The notes: generated from the letters alone by a model not told the origin. A stretch of 11,075 nt of DNA from Lentzea sp. (GCA_030146905.1 JASLAV010000020.1:1-11075); one strand, 5' to 3'. Positions 1 to 8,192 are shown, counted from the stretch's first letter. Numbers and translations are program-made.

Positions 1-1231
1 GCAACCGCGCGGTGCCGGTCTTGAGCAGCACGTCGGTCGCCCGCTGCAACGGCACCGGCAGGTCGAACTGGCCGATCTTCGGCGGCGGGGTCGCGAGCGT
101 CGGCGTCAGCAGCAGGTCGTAGGACTCGAAGAAGACGCTCAACCGGCGGGTGTGCTCGTGCCGCCTGTGCACGGCGTCCACGTAGTCGACGCTGCTCGTG
201 GTCCGGCCCAGCGCCGCCATGAGCAGCGTGTCGCGTTCGAACGCGGCGTCCGGCGCACCGGTCAGGCGCTTGGCGTTGGCGACCGTCCACGCGAGGTTCA
301 CGAACCACGTCAGCAGGAAGTCCTTGGCGAGCACGGCGTCGTCGAACGGCGCCCGCGGCAGCTCCTCGACGTGGTGGCCGAGATCGGTGAGCACGCGGAC
401 GGCGGACTCGACCGCCCTGAACGCCTCGGGGTCGGGGTCCGGGTTGATCGCCGACGGCACCCGCACGCCGATCCTCAGCTTGCCGGGCGGCTTGCCGACG
501 CACGACAGGAACGACTCCGGCGGCATCGCGGGCGAGTACGGCCCGGACGCCTCGCCACCGCAGATGACGTCGAACATCGCGGCGGTGTCGCGCACGGTCC
601 GCGACACCACGCCCTGCACCGCCGCGCCGTGCATCATCTCGGCGGTCTCCGGCCCGAACGGCGTGAGCCCGCGTCCCGGCTTCAGCCCGACGAGCCCGCA
701 GCACGCCGCGGGGATCCGGATCGAGCCACCACCGTCGTTCGCGCCGGCGCACGGCACGATCCCGGCGGCCACCGCGGCCGCGCTCCCGCCGGACGACCCG
801 CCGGGAGTCCGTTCCAGGTCCCACGGGTTGCGCGCGGGGCCCCACGCCGCCGGCTCGCTGATCGCCTTGGCGCCGAACTCCGGCAGGTTGGTCTTGCCGA
901 AGATCACGAGCCCAGCGTCGATCCACCGCTGGACCACGGTGGCGTGCTGGGTGGCCTTGACCGACTTGAGCGACCGCGAGCCGCTCGACGTGGGCAGGCC
1001 CGCGTAGTCCTGGCCGAGGTCCTTGATCAGGAACGGCACCCCGGCGAACGGGCCGGTGAGGTCGCCGGAGGGCTCGGCGGGGACGTCGCGGACGATCGCG
1101 TTCAGCTTCGGGTTCACCGCCGCGGCGCGGTCCCGCGCCACCGCGAGGAGTTCGGCCGCGGACACCTGCCCGTCCGCGACGAGCCGGGCCAGGCCGATCG
1201 CGTCGTACTTCCGGTACTCGTCGAAGTCCAC
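1..1231 (-). CDS. Amidase-signature family hydrolase (partial, C-terminus beyond left edge)
   Basis: This is an amidase-signature enzyme, which hydrolyses amide bonds with a Ser-cisSer-Lys triad; the substrate cannot be told from sequence. Seen: from a GTG at 1231 the frame starts VDFDEYRKYDAIGLARL and stays open to the edge, about 410 codons. FLIKD near residue 70 gives the catalytic Lys. PGGSSGGSAAA near 143-153 gives the cis-Ser (about S146). DGGGSIRIP near 166-174 gives the nucleophile (about S170). The 24-residue spacing of the two serines matches fatty acid amide hydrolase. Family members usually have 450-500 residues, so roughly 50-80 are missing. The start was chosen because it lies 4 nt after the upstream hydrolase stop and gives the usual amidase N-terminus. 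No Shine-Dalgarno sequence is visible, so translation probably depends on coupling. It is the last visible gene of the three-hydrolase operon. GatA is less likely, as no gatB or gatC is adjacent. Confidence 0.93.
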   Translation of the reverse strand, partial: MDFDEYRKYDAIGLARLVADGQVSAAELLAVARDRAAAVNPKLNAIVRDVPAEPSGDLTGPFAGVPFLIKDLGQDYAGLPTSSGSRSLKSVKATQHATVVQRWIDAGLVIFGKTNLPEFGAKAISEPAAWGPARNPWDLERTPGGSSGGSAAAVAAGIVPCAGANDGGGSIRIPAACCGLVGLKPGRGLTPFGPETAEMMHGAAVQGVVSRTVRDTAAMFDVICGGEASGPYSPAMPPESFLSCVGKPPGKLRIGVRVPSAINPDPDPEAFRAVESAVRVLTDLGHHVEELPRAPFDDAVLAKDFLLTWFVNLAWTVANAKRLTGAPDAAFERDTLLMAALGRTTSSVDYVDAVHRRHEHTRRLSVFFESYDLLLTPTLATPPPKIGQFDLPVPLQRATDVLLKTGTARL

Positions 1232-1235
1232 GTGA

Positions 1236-2099
1236 TCACGGTAGCTGTTGGGCGACCTCGAAGACGGTGTCGCGCACGACCGCCGGGCTCTCCAGCTGGA
1301 CGAGGTGCCCGGCCTCCTCGACGACGACCACCTTCCCCCGCGGGACGGCGGCCATCAGGTCGGCCGCCCAGCGGTTGAGCATCGGCCGCCACTCGGTCGT
1401 CCCGCGCTCGGCCCGTCCCGCCTGCAGGCAGACCACCGGCACGTCCGGCGTGCCCGCGGCCTGCAACCGGCAGGGCGGCCTGGATCTGCCGCGCCTCCCT
1501 GGCGCCCATCCGCATCGCCGCCGCGCAGGCGAAGTCGCGGATCATGATCGCCGCGTCCGCAGCGGAGATCTCCGGCGAGAAGCGGTTGCCGACCGTCATC
1601 CGCCTGATCAGCCCCTTGCCGCCGAGCCGCGCCGCCAGTGCCAGCACCGCGAAGTAGCGGGCCGCGACCTGGGCGTTCCTCGTGGCCATGACCTCGGCCA
1701 GGGTCGCGTCGACGAACACCATCCCGCCGACGCGCGCGGGATGCCGGTCGGCGAACAACCGGATGATCGGCCCGCCCCAGCTGTGGGCGACGAGGACCAC
1801 CGGCTCCCGCTCTCCCAGAGCGTCGAGCAGCGCGGTGAGGTCGCCGACGATCCGGTCGAGCGTGCGGTCCTGCGGATCGGCGTCGCTGCCGTCGCAGCCC
1901 GCGCGGTCGTAGGACAGCGTGCGGTAGCGGGCGCTCACCTCGCGCTGGGTGTGCCCCACGACGCCGCGGGCGCGCTCATGCCCGCCTCGAAGACGACCAG
2001 CGGTCCGGGGCCCTCGCCCGCCACGACGGCGCGGATCGCCCGGCCGTCCGGCAGGGTGACGACCTTCTCCGTGAGGCCGTGGCCGGGGTCGAGCGTCAC
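1236..2099 (-). pseudogene. Alpha/beta hydrolase, interrupted by two compensating frameshifts
   Basis: This is an alpha/beta-hydrolase-fold enzyme (esterase, lipase or haloperoxidase-like; substrate unknown) split over two frames. Translation from GTG 2099 gives the N-terminal strand (LPDGRAIRAVVAGEG, LVVFEAGMSAPAASW) and meets TGA at 1937-1935 after 54 residues. From about 1956 to 1468 the homology continues in another frame with SYDRAG, the nucleophile elbow VAHSWGG (Ser at 1782-1780) and MVFVDA. From 1466 it returns to the first frame with VPVVCLQAG and the catalytic His in EEAGHLVQLE, ending at TGA 1238-1236. The repaired product would be about 287 residues, a normal length. The start is well supported: AGGAGG at 2112-2107, 7 nt spacing, and a GTGA overlap with the upstream stop. 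The first break is at a G4 run where G5 would give SWGHTQREV; the second has one extra base, or lacks two, at CCGGTTG. Base-calling error and genuine recent decay both remain possible. Confidence 0.87.
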
Positions 2100-3052
2100 C
2101 GGCTCTCCTCCTGGCAGTCGACGAGGGTCCCCAGCGCTTCCCGCGCGGCCGCCACGCCAGTCTCGAAGGCCGCCTTCAGCACGTCAGGGCCCCGTTCGGT
2201 GCGGCCGATCTGCGCGCTGCCCAGCGGCGGGCGGATCTGCAGGCAGGCGGGGTGCGACTGCAGAGCCGCCTCTTCCTCCACCCACGACTCCACGCGCCGC
2301 AGCCACGGCTCGGCGGCTCCCGGCGCGTAGCGGGCGAACCAGCGCGTGAGCAGCAGGCGTTCGGCACGGGCGGGAGACATGGCGACCTCGTCCGTCCGCC
2401 GAGTACGCAGGGCGACGACGTGCGTGGCGCCCTGGGCCAGCGCCGTGCGCACCGGGACCATCTCGGTCAGCCCCGCGTCGACGTACGGGCGGCCGTCGAT
2501 CACCACCGGTTCGCCCGCGAGCAGCGGCATCGCGGTCGACGCCCGCAGCGCGGTCTGCAGGCTCGGCGTGTCGTGGACGGTCCCGTGCAGGTCCGTCGAC
2601 TCGCCGGTCAGGCCGTCCGTGGCCATCGGGTGGAACTCCACCGGGTTGTCGAGGATCTCCTGGAAGCCCATCGGGTGGAGCCGCGTGTAGATGTCGTGGA
2701 CGAGATGGCGCGTGTCCACGACCGGGCGCCTGCTGAACGCGCGGCGCGGGTTGATCGTCGTGCGCATGACCGCCGGGTCCCACCACGCGTGCTTGCTGAC
2801 GTCGGCGCGGCCGCACAGCAGCCAGGCCGCGTTCAGGGTGCCCGCGGAGCTGCCGTAGACGGCGTCGAACATCGGCAGTAGGCCGCCCTGCTCGATGGGG
2901 ATGGTCATGCCGCTCGAGTACGCGCCGCGCGAACTGCCTCCCTCGACGAGCAGCACGAGCCGCGCGCCGTCGTCGCGCTGTCCCGGCACGCTCCGCCGAC
3001 GCCGGCGTTCGCGCAGCAACTCGAGAACTCCCGCTGATGCCTCACTCACCAC
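2096..3052 (-). CDS. Patatin-like phospholipase family protein
   Basis: This is a patatin-fold serine acyl hydrolase with a Ser-Asp dyad, expected to act on phospholipid or other acyl esters; substrate and location are unknown. Seen in the 318 residues: LVLLVEGGSSRGAYSSG (about 32-48) carries the oxyanion-hole glycine/arginine loop. YGSSAG (66-71) is the GxSxG elbow with Ser69. VDAGL (191-195) carries the catalytic Asp192 in a DAG version of the DG[GA] motif. No signal peptide or membrane segment is visible, and the N-terminus is Arg-rich (RERRRRR), so it is probably cytosolic or peripheral on the inner membrane face. The length fits single-domain bacterial patatins such as RssA-like proteins. 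The start is one of two adjacent GTG codons (3052 or 3049); neither has a clear ribosome binding site, and an inverted repeat lies 5 bp upstream. Its TGA overlaps the GTG of the next gene, and the last codons contain that gene's AGGAGG, so the two are translationally coupled. Confidence 0.92.
   Translation of the reverse strand: MVSEASAGVLELLRERRRRRSVPGQRDDGARLVLLVEGGSSRGAYSSGMTIPIEQGGLLPMFDAVYGSSAGTLNAAWLLCGRADVSKHAWWDPAVMRTTINPRRAFSRRPVVDTRHLVHDIYTRLHPMGFQEILDNPVEFHPMATDGLTGESTDLHGTVHDTPSLQTALRASTAMPLLAGEPVVIDGRPYVDAGLTEMVPVRTALAQGATHVVALRTRRTDEVAMSPARAERLLLTRWFARYAPGAAEPWLRRVESWVEEEAALQSHPACLQIRPPLGSAQIGRTERGPDVLKAAFETGVAAAREALGTLVDCQEESR
2107..2112 (-). promoter_or_regulatory. Strong Shine-Dalgarno of the alpha/beta hydrolase gene
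   Basis: AGGAGG on the minus strand lies 7 nt before the GTG at 2099, inside the last codons of the patatin gene. It fixes the hydrolase start and shows that this frameshifted gene kept a full initiation signal. The GTGA stop/start overlap at 2099-2096 implies coupled translation. Confidence 0.85.
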
Positions 3053-3056
3053 GCAA

Positions 3057-3076
3057 CCGAGTGAATCATGACTCGG
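3057..3076. promoter_or_regulatory. Inverted repeat, candidate operator at the patatin-gene start
   Basis: CCGAGT (3057-3062) and ACTCGG (3071-3076) form a perfect 6-bp inverted repeat with an 8-bp AT-richer spacer (GAATCATG). It ends 4 bp from the first possible patatin start codon. On the minus strand the spacer reads CATGAT at 3070-3065, a 4/6 match to a -10 box, but no convincing -35 box lies at the right distance. The size and symmetry fit a dimeric repressor site (TetR or MarR type); the identity of any regulator is unknown and none is encoded in the window. Confidence 0.4.
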
Positions 3077-3140
3077 AAATCCGTTCGCGGCGGCTGCTAC
3101 CGTGGAGGAGAGATCAACGCCCCTGAACTAGGAGCTCGAC

Positions 3141-3173
3141 GTGCTGGTGGGTGAAGACGACATCTCCGGGTGA
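3141..3173 (+). CDS. Possible 10-residue leader peptide upstream of the ABC-F operon
   Basis: This is a short reading frame with a GTG start, product VLVGEDDISG and a TGA stop. Evidence for translation is AGGAG at 3130-3134 with 6 nt spacing, a better ribosome binding site than that of the ABC-F gene itself (GAGG at 3266-3269, 10 nt before ATG). The stop codon falls in the TGAG loop of a 5-bp GC hairpin. Several resistance ABC-F genes (for example vga- and vmlR-type genes) are controlled by ribosome stalling on short leader peptides; whether this one works that way is inference. A short frame with a ribosome binding site can also occur by chance. Confidence 0.4.
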   Translation: MLVGEDDISG

Positions 3174-3179
3174 GCCCGG
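3166..3179 (+). promoter_or_regulatory. GC hairpin enclosing the leader-peptide stop codon
   Basis: CCGGG (3166-3170), loop TGAG (3171-3174), CCCGG (3175-3179): a perfect 5-bp stem with a tetraloop. The loop is the leader's TGA stop plus one base. A ribosome paused at the end of the leader would cover this stem, so it could act as one arm of an attenuator. Confidence 0.4.
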
Positions 3180-3185
3180 GATGTG

Positions 3186-3227
3186 ACAGGCCATCTACAG
3201 CGGTGGCCGTTTCGTCGTCCCCTTTTT
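3186..3227 (+). terminator. Weak terminator-like hairpin with distant T-tract in the ABC-F leader
   Basis: AC-GGCCAT (3186-3194, bulged A at 3188) can pair with GTGGCCGT (3203-3210) around an 8-nt loop, giving about 8 pairs including one U-G. A T5 tract follows at 3223-3227, 12 nt after the stem, which is too far for a standard intrinsic terminator. It is listed because it lies between the possible leader peptide and the ABC-F start, where an attenuator would sit. Confidence 0.25.
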
Positions 3228-3279
3228 CACTCGCGCGAGGTGTTCTACCCGCGCGCGGCACACCCGAGGTCTCATCCCC

Positions 3280-4882
3280 ATGTCCGAAGCCTTCATCGTC
3301 GTGTCCGGCATGTCCTTCTCCTGGCCCGACGACACCCCCGTTTTCGACGACCTGTCCGTCACCGTGCCCGGCGGCCGCACCGGCCTCGTCGCCCCGAACG
3401 GCGCCGGGAAGTCCACGCTGCTCAAGCTCGTCGCGGGCGCGCTGACACCGTCCGGCGGCAGCGTGACCGTGAACGGCGTGCTCGGCTACCTCCCGCAGGA
3501 CCTGCCCCTCACCGCGGGGCTGACCGTGGCAGAGGTGCTCGGCGTCGCGGACGTCCTGCGCGCCATCAGGGCCGTCGAGTCCGGTGACGTCGGCGAGGAG
3601 CACTTCACCACCATCGGCAACGACTGGGACGTCGAGGAACGCACCCGCGCCCAGCTCGACCGCCTCGGTCTCGGTGACCTCGCGCTCGACCGCGTGCTGG
3701 GCACGCTGAGCGGCGGCCAGGTCATCTCGCTCGGCCTCGCGGCGCAGTTGCTCAAGCAGCCGGACGTGCTGCTGCTCGACGAGCCCACGAACAACCTCGA
3801 CCTGGAGGCACGCCACCGGCTCTACGACGTGCTCGACGACTGGCGCGGCTGCCTGCTCGTGGTGAGCCACGACCGCGCGTTGCTCGACAGGGTGGACCGG
3901 ATCGCGGAGCTCGACGGCGGCGAGGTCCGCTTCTACGGAGGCAACTTCACCGAGTACGAGGACGCCGTGGCGGCCGAGCGCGAGGTGGCGGAGAAGAACA
4001 TCCGCAGCGCCGAGCAGGAGGTCAAGCGCGAGAAGCGCGAGATGCAGCAGGCACGCGAACGCGCGGCCCGCCGTGCCTCCAACGCCCAGCGCACCCTGTC
4101 CAGCGCGGGCCTGCCGAGGATCTTCGCCGGCAACATGAAGCGCAACGCGGAGGTGTCCGCCGCCAAGGCCGACGGCACGCACGCGTCACGCCTCAGCGCC
4201 GCCAAGACCCGGCTCGACCAGGCCGAACGCGCGCTGAAGGACGAGCAGAGGATCAGCGTGGAGCTGCCGGGCACCGCCGTCCCGTCCGGCCGCACGCTGT
4301 TCGCCGGCTCCGGCATCCGGGTGCGGGAGCTGTTCGACGGCGTCGACCTGACCATCCGCGGTCCGGAACGCATCGCGCTCGCCGCCCCGAACGGCGCGGG
4401 CAAGTCCACGTTGCTGCGCGTGCTGCACGGTTCGCTGGCGCCCGACAGCGGTGAGGTGAAACGGGCCGACGGCCGGGTCGCGCACCTGTCGCAGCGCCTC
4501 GACCTGCTCGACGACTCCAGGACGGTGGCGGAGAACCTGGCCGCGTTCGCCCCGGCGATGCCACCGGCGGAGCGGATGAACCTGTTGGCGCGCTTCCTCT
4601 TCCGCGGCGCGCGGGCGCACCTGCCGGTCGGTGTGCTGTCCGGCGGTGAACGGCTGCGCGCGACGCTGGCGTGCGTCCTGTTCGCCGAACCCGCGCCGCA
4701 GCTGCTGCTGCTCGACGAGCCGACGAACAACCTCGACCTGGTGAGCGTCGGGCAGCTGGAGAGCGCGCTCGACGCGTACCAGGGCGCGTTCGTGGTGGTC
4801 AGTCACGACGAACGGTTCCTGAGCGAGGTGAGGATCGACCGCCGGCTGCGCCTCGACGGCGGCAGGCTGCTGGAGGCCGGCC

Positions 4883-4890
<8 letters not shown>
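3280..4890 (+). CDS. ABC-F family ATPase (first of tandem pair)
   Basis: This is a soluble ABC-F protein with two ATPase cassettes and no membrane domain; such proteins act on the ribosome (antibiotic protection or translation-factor roles), not in transport. Seen in the 536 residues: NBD1 has Walker A APNGAGKS (38-45), signature LSGGQ (143-147), Walker B VLLLDEPTNNLD (163-174) and switch His197 (SHD). A charged helical linker of about 110 residues (about 219-330, KREKREMQQARERAARR) is the ABC-F interdomain linker that reaches into the ribosome. NBD2 has Walker A APNGAGKS (369-376), signature LSGGE (453-457), LLLLDEPTNNLD (475-486) and His509. In both Walker A motifs the first Gly is Ala. The ATG at 3280 has only a weak GAGG ribosome binding site. 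Its end overlaps the next ABC-F gene by 8 bp. I cannot assign it to a characterised resistance subgroup; a housekeeping ABC-F role is possible. Confidence 0.93.
4872..4876 (+). promoter_or_regulatory. Shine-Dalgarno deciding the start of the second ABC-F gene
   Basis: GGAGG at 4872-4876 lies inside the last codons of the first ABC-F gene, 6 nt before the GTG at 4883. It supports that start and the 8-bp overlap of the two reading frames (4883-4890), so translation of the pair is probably coupled. Confidence 0.8.
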
Positions 4891-6457
<1,567 letters not shown>

Positions 6458-6462
6458 CGGGA

Positions 6463-6490
6463 TGTCGAGACCGCGTGCGCGGCTTCGACA
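6463..6490 (+). terminator. Hairpin after the ABC-F operon (no U-tract)
   Basis: TGTCGA (6463-6468) pairs with TCGACA (6485-6490). Inside it CCGC (6472-6474 region) pairs with GCGG across a short loop, with one G-U and one A-C position between the two helices. The stem begins 6 nt after the second ABC-F stop. No T-run follows, as is common for actinomycete terminators. It could also be a regulatory dyad for the DUF899 gene, which starts 43 nt downstream. Confidence 0.5.
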
Positions 6491-6533
6491 CCTCTGTGCA
6501 AGGGAGAAAACCGCACATCACGGAGGACTGACC

Positions 6534-7283
6534 ATGACCGGACAGCCGCCCATCGTCGACCTCGGCACCTGGCAGGAGGCGCGCGACGAGCTCCTGGTCC
6601 GCGAGAAGGCCCACACCCGCGAGGGCGACGCCATCGCGGCGGCCCGCCGGCGGCTGCCGATGGTGGAGTTCGACGGGAAGGCCGAGGTCGTCGGCGCCGA
6701 CGGGCCGGTGCCGTTCATCGAGCTGTTCCAGGGCCGCGACGAGCTCGTCGTCTACAAGCACATGTGGTGGGACGGCGCGCCGCACCAGGGGCAGTGCGAG
6801 GGCTGCTCCCACCTGCCGCTGCACTTCGACAACGCCGCCTACCTCAACGCGCGCGGCGTCTCGTTCGCCTACCTGACCACCGGTGCCTGGCCGGAGGTGG
6901 CGGCGTTCGTCGAGTTCATGGGCTACCGGGAGCCCTGGTACTCGGTGCGCGGCGTGGACGGTCCCGCGGGCGGGGACATGGGGTACCTGACCAGCTACCT
7001 GCGGGACGGCGACCGCACGTTCCTCACCTACTCGACCACCGGCAGGGGGTGCGAGCGGGTCAACGGATCGCTGGCGCTGCTCGACAACACGGTGCGCGGG
7101 CGCGGCGAGGCGTGGGAGGACCACCCGCAGGGATGGCCGGAGCCCCGCCAGGCCGGCTGGTTCTGGCGGACGGACGCGGACGGCAACCCCAGCTGGGGCG
7201 AGGACGGCAGGCCCACGCCGCAGTGGAGGCGGCCGGGTGTGAAGCCGGTCGAGACGCTGGGGCGGCAGGGGCACTGCCACTGA
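6534..7283 (+). CDS. DUF899 family thioredoxin-like protein
   Basis: This is a DUF899 (COG4312-type) protein with a predicted thioredoxin-like fold; its function is not established, so I assign none. Seen in the 249 residues: an N-terminal helical region (WQEARDELLVREKAHTREGD) leading to RRRLPMVEF (39-47), typical of the family. A CEGC motif at 88-91 lies where the thioredoxin CxxC would be, after VVYKHMWWD. A conserved WYSVRG segment (about 115-122) follows, and FLTYSTTGRGCERVNG in the C-terminal half. No signal peptide or membrane segment. ATG 6534 was chosen over an upstream in-frame GTG at 6462 because GGAGGA lies at 6522-6527 with proper spacing and because the longer form would read through the hairpin. 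It is co-directional with the ABC-F pair, 76 bp downstream, so it may be read through or separate. It converges on the methyltransferase with no gap. Confidence 0.9.
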   Translation: MTGQPPIVDLGTWQEARDELLVREKAHTREGDAIAAARRRLPMVEFDGKAEVVGADGPVPFIELFQGRDELVVYKHMWWDGAPHQGQCEGCSHLPLHFDNAAYLNARGVSFAYLTTGAWPEVAAFVEFMGYREPWYSVRGVDGPAGGDMGYLTSYLRDGDRTFLTYSTTGRGCERVNGSLALLDNTVRGRGEAWEDHPQGWPEPRQAGWFWRTDADGNPSWGEDGRPTPQWRRPGVKPVETLGRQGHCH

Positions 7284-7286
7284 TCA
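7281..7286. other. TGATCA palindrome forming both convergent stop codons
   Basis: TGA at 7281-7283 stops the DUF899 gene on the plus strand; TCA at 7284-7286 is TGA on the minus strand and stops the methyltransferase gene. The two genes therefore abut with zero intergenic bases, and no terminator hairpin lies between them. Confidence 0.9.
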
Positions 7287-8033
7287 GCGGGGTGCCACCG
7301 CGGTGGCGAGGACGCGGCGCAGCCTGTCGAAGTTCGACAGGACGTGCCGCGCCTCCTCCCGCATCGACCTGATCGCGGGGTCTGCGGGGGCGTCGACGGC
7401 CAGCGCCTCCTCCCACATGCGCTTCTCGAGCGCACGCCACCCAGGCCGCTCCACCACGTCCACGCCGCTGAACCCCGCCTCCGGGAGCTGCCGGGCGAGG
7501 TCCACGTTCCGCGTCCGCCGCGGGACGCCCTCGTCGCCGAACACGAGGGGCTCCCAGGCCGTGACGACCACCCGGCCGCCCGGCACGAGCACCCGCAGGC
7601 ACTCCCGCAACGCGTCCACCTTCCGGTCGGCGAACTGCAGGGAGTCCACGACGAGCACCGCGTCCACGGAGCTGTCGCGAAGTCCCGTGGAGGTCAGCGT
7701 GCCGACCCGGAAGTCCGTTCCGGGGGAACGCTCGCGCGCCTGCGCGATGGCGGTGGCGGAGAAGTCGACGCCGACGAGCCGGCATCCGGTGCGCCGCGCG
7801 ATCTCCGTGCCGTAGCCGCCGCGCCCGCACGCCAGGTCCAGCAGGACCTGGCCGGGACGCAGGCCGAGCACGCCGGTCACCTCGTCCAGCCCGGCACCGC
7901 CGAGCAGGCTCGTGGAGACGAGGTCCGGTGGGAGGCCGAGCACCCGCCGCACGAGCTCGTCGGCCAAGGGGAACTCACCGCGGTCGGCGTACCAGCGGTC
8001 GAAAACGTCTGCGGTCGTCACGCACCCGACCAT
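7284..8033 (-). CDS. Class I SAM-dependent methyltransferase
   Basis: This transfers a methyl group from S-adenosylmethionine to an unknown acceptor, probably a small molecule. Seen in the 249 residues: motif I LLDLACGRGGYG (64-75), the post-I acidic strand end LVGVDFS (86-92), SVDAVLVVDSLQF (motif II/III region) and LRVLVPGGRVVVTAWEP (motif III and its strand), the Rossmann order of UbiE/Methyltransf_11-type enzymes. The N-terminal part (FDRWYADRGEFPLADELVRR) is a helical cap that often sets substrate choice. Two starts are possible: ATG 8033 or GTG 8021 (VTTADVF); neither has a clear ribosome binding site, and the shorter form is equally plausible. It is a single-gene unit, divergent from the P450 across 244 bp and convergent with DUF899. 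A link with the P450 as a tailoring pair is possible but unproven. Confidence 0.92.
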   Translation of the reverse strand: MVGCVTTADVFDRWYADRGEFPLADELVRRVLGLPPDLVSTSLLGGAGLDEVTGVLGLRPGQVLLDLACGRGGYGTEIARRTGCRLVGVDFSATAIAQARERSPGTDFRVGTLTSTGLRDSSVDAVLVVDSLQFADRKVDALRECLRVLVPGGRVVVTAWEPLVFGDEGVPRRTRNVDLARQLPEAGFSGVDVVERPGWRALEKRMWEEALAVDAPADPAIRSMREEARHVLSNFDRLRRVLATAVAPR

Positions 8034-8149
8034 GCCAGGAACCCGCGGCCCGTCGCGACGCCGTTCTGTGGTCCACTGTGGTGCTCCCGCAGCGGGGGTG
8101 CTGACGCTCCGTCCCGGACCGAACGCCCTCCGCAGCGCACCTGATCGAC

Positions 8150-8186
8150 ACCTGGACCAAAGTATGACGGTGAGTTAGGCCCAGGT
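8150..8186. promoter_or_regulatory. Spaced inverted repeat upstream of the P450 and methyltransferase
   Basis: ACCTGGACC (8150-8158) and GGCCCAGGT (8178-8186) match as an inverted repeat at 8 of 9 positions with a 19-bp spacer. Centre-to-centre distance is 28 bp. It overlaps the GTATGACG direct repeats. It is a candidate regulator-binding region between two divergent genes; no cognate regulator is encoded in the window. Confidence 0.35.
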
Positions 8187-8192
8187 ATGACG
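8162..8192. repeat. Direct repeat pair GTATGACG in the divergent promoter region
   Basis: GTATGACG occurs at 8162-8169 and 8185-8192, 23 bp apart start to start. With flanks the copies read CCAAAGTATGACG and CCCAGGTATGACG, 11 of 13 identical. The spacing is close to two helical turns, as expected for tandem regulator sites. On the minus strand the first copy gives CATACT, a possible -10 box for the methyltransferase, without a matching -35. Confidence 0.4.

Larger units (their letters stand above)
3053..3279. other. Divergent intergenic region between the hydrolase and ABC-F operons
   Basis: This 227-bp stretch must hold the promoters of both operons. Seen on the plus strand, in order: the operator-like repeat (3057-3076), a TACCGT hexamer at 3098-3103 that could be a -10 box but lacks a matching -35, the short leader reading frame (3141-3173), two hairpins (3166-3179 and 3186-3210), a T5 tract (3223-3227), and two 10-bp GC palindromes, CTCGCGCGAG at 3230-3239 and CCGCGCGCGG at 3249-3258. 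I could not identify the WhiB7/WblC promoter pattern often found before ABC-F genes. Confidence 0.6.

Noticed and set aside
152..1378. Long plus-strand open frame (408 codons) opposite the amidase
   Set aside because: Its product is Arg/Pro/Gly-rich with no family motif, while the minus strand has the complete amidase signature; it is a codon-bias shadow.
3098..3128. A second mini-frame GTG 3102 to TAG 3131 as another leader peptide
   Set aside because: It has no ribosome binding site and overlaps the possible -10 box, so it is unlikely to be translated.
3183..3587. Plus-frame GTG-started frame overlapping the ABC-F start
   Set aside because: It becomes an Arg-rich frame-shifted reading of the ABC-F gene; there is no ribosome binding site and no motif.
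6462..6533. Upstream GTG giving a 24-residue longer DUF899 protein
   Set aside because: The extension reads through the post-operon hairpin and does not resemble DUF899 N-termini; ATG 6534 has a clear GGAGG.
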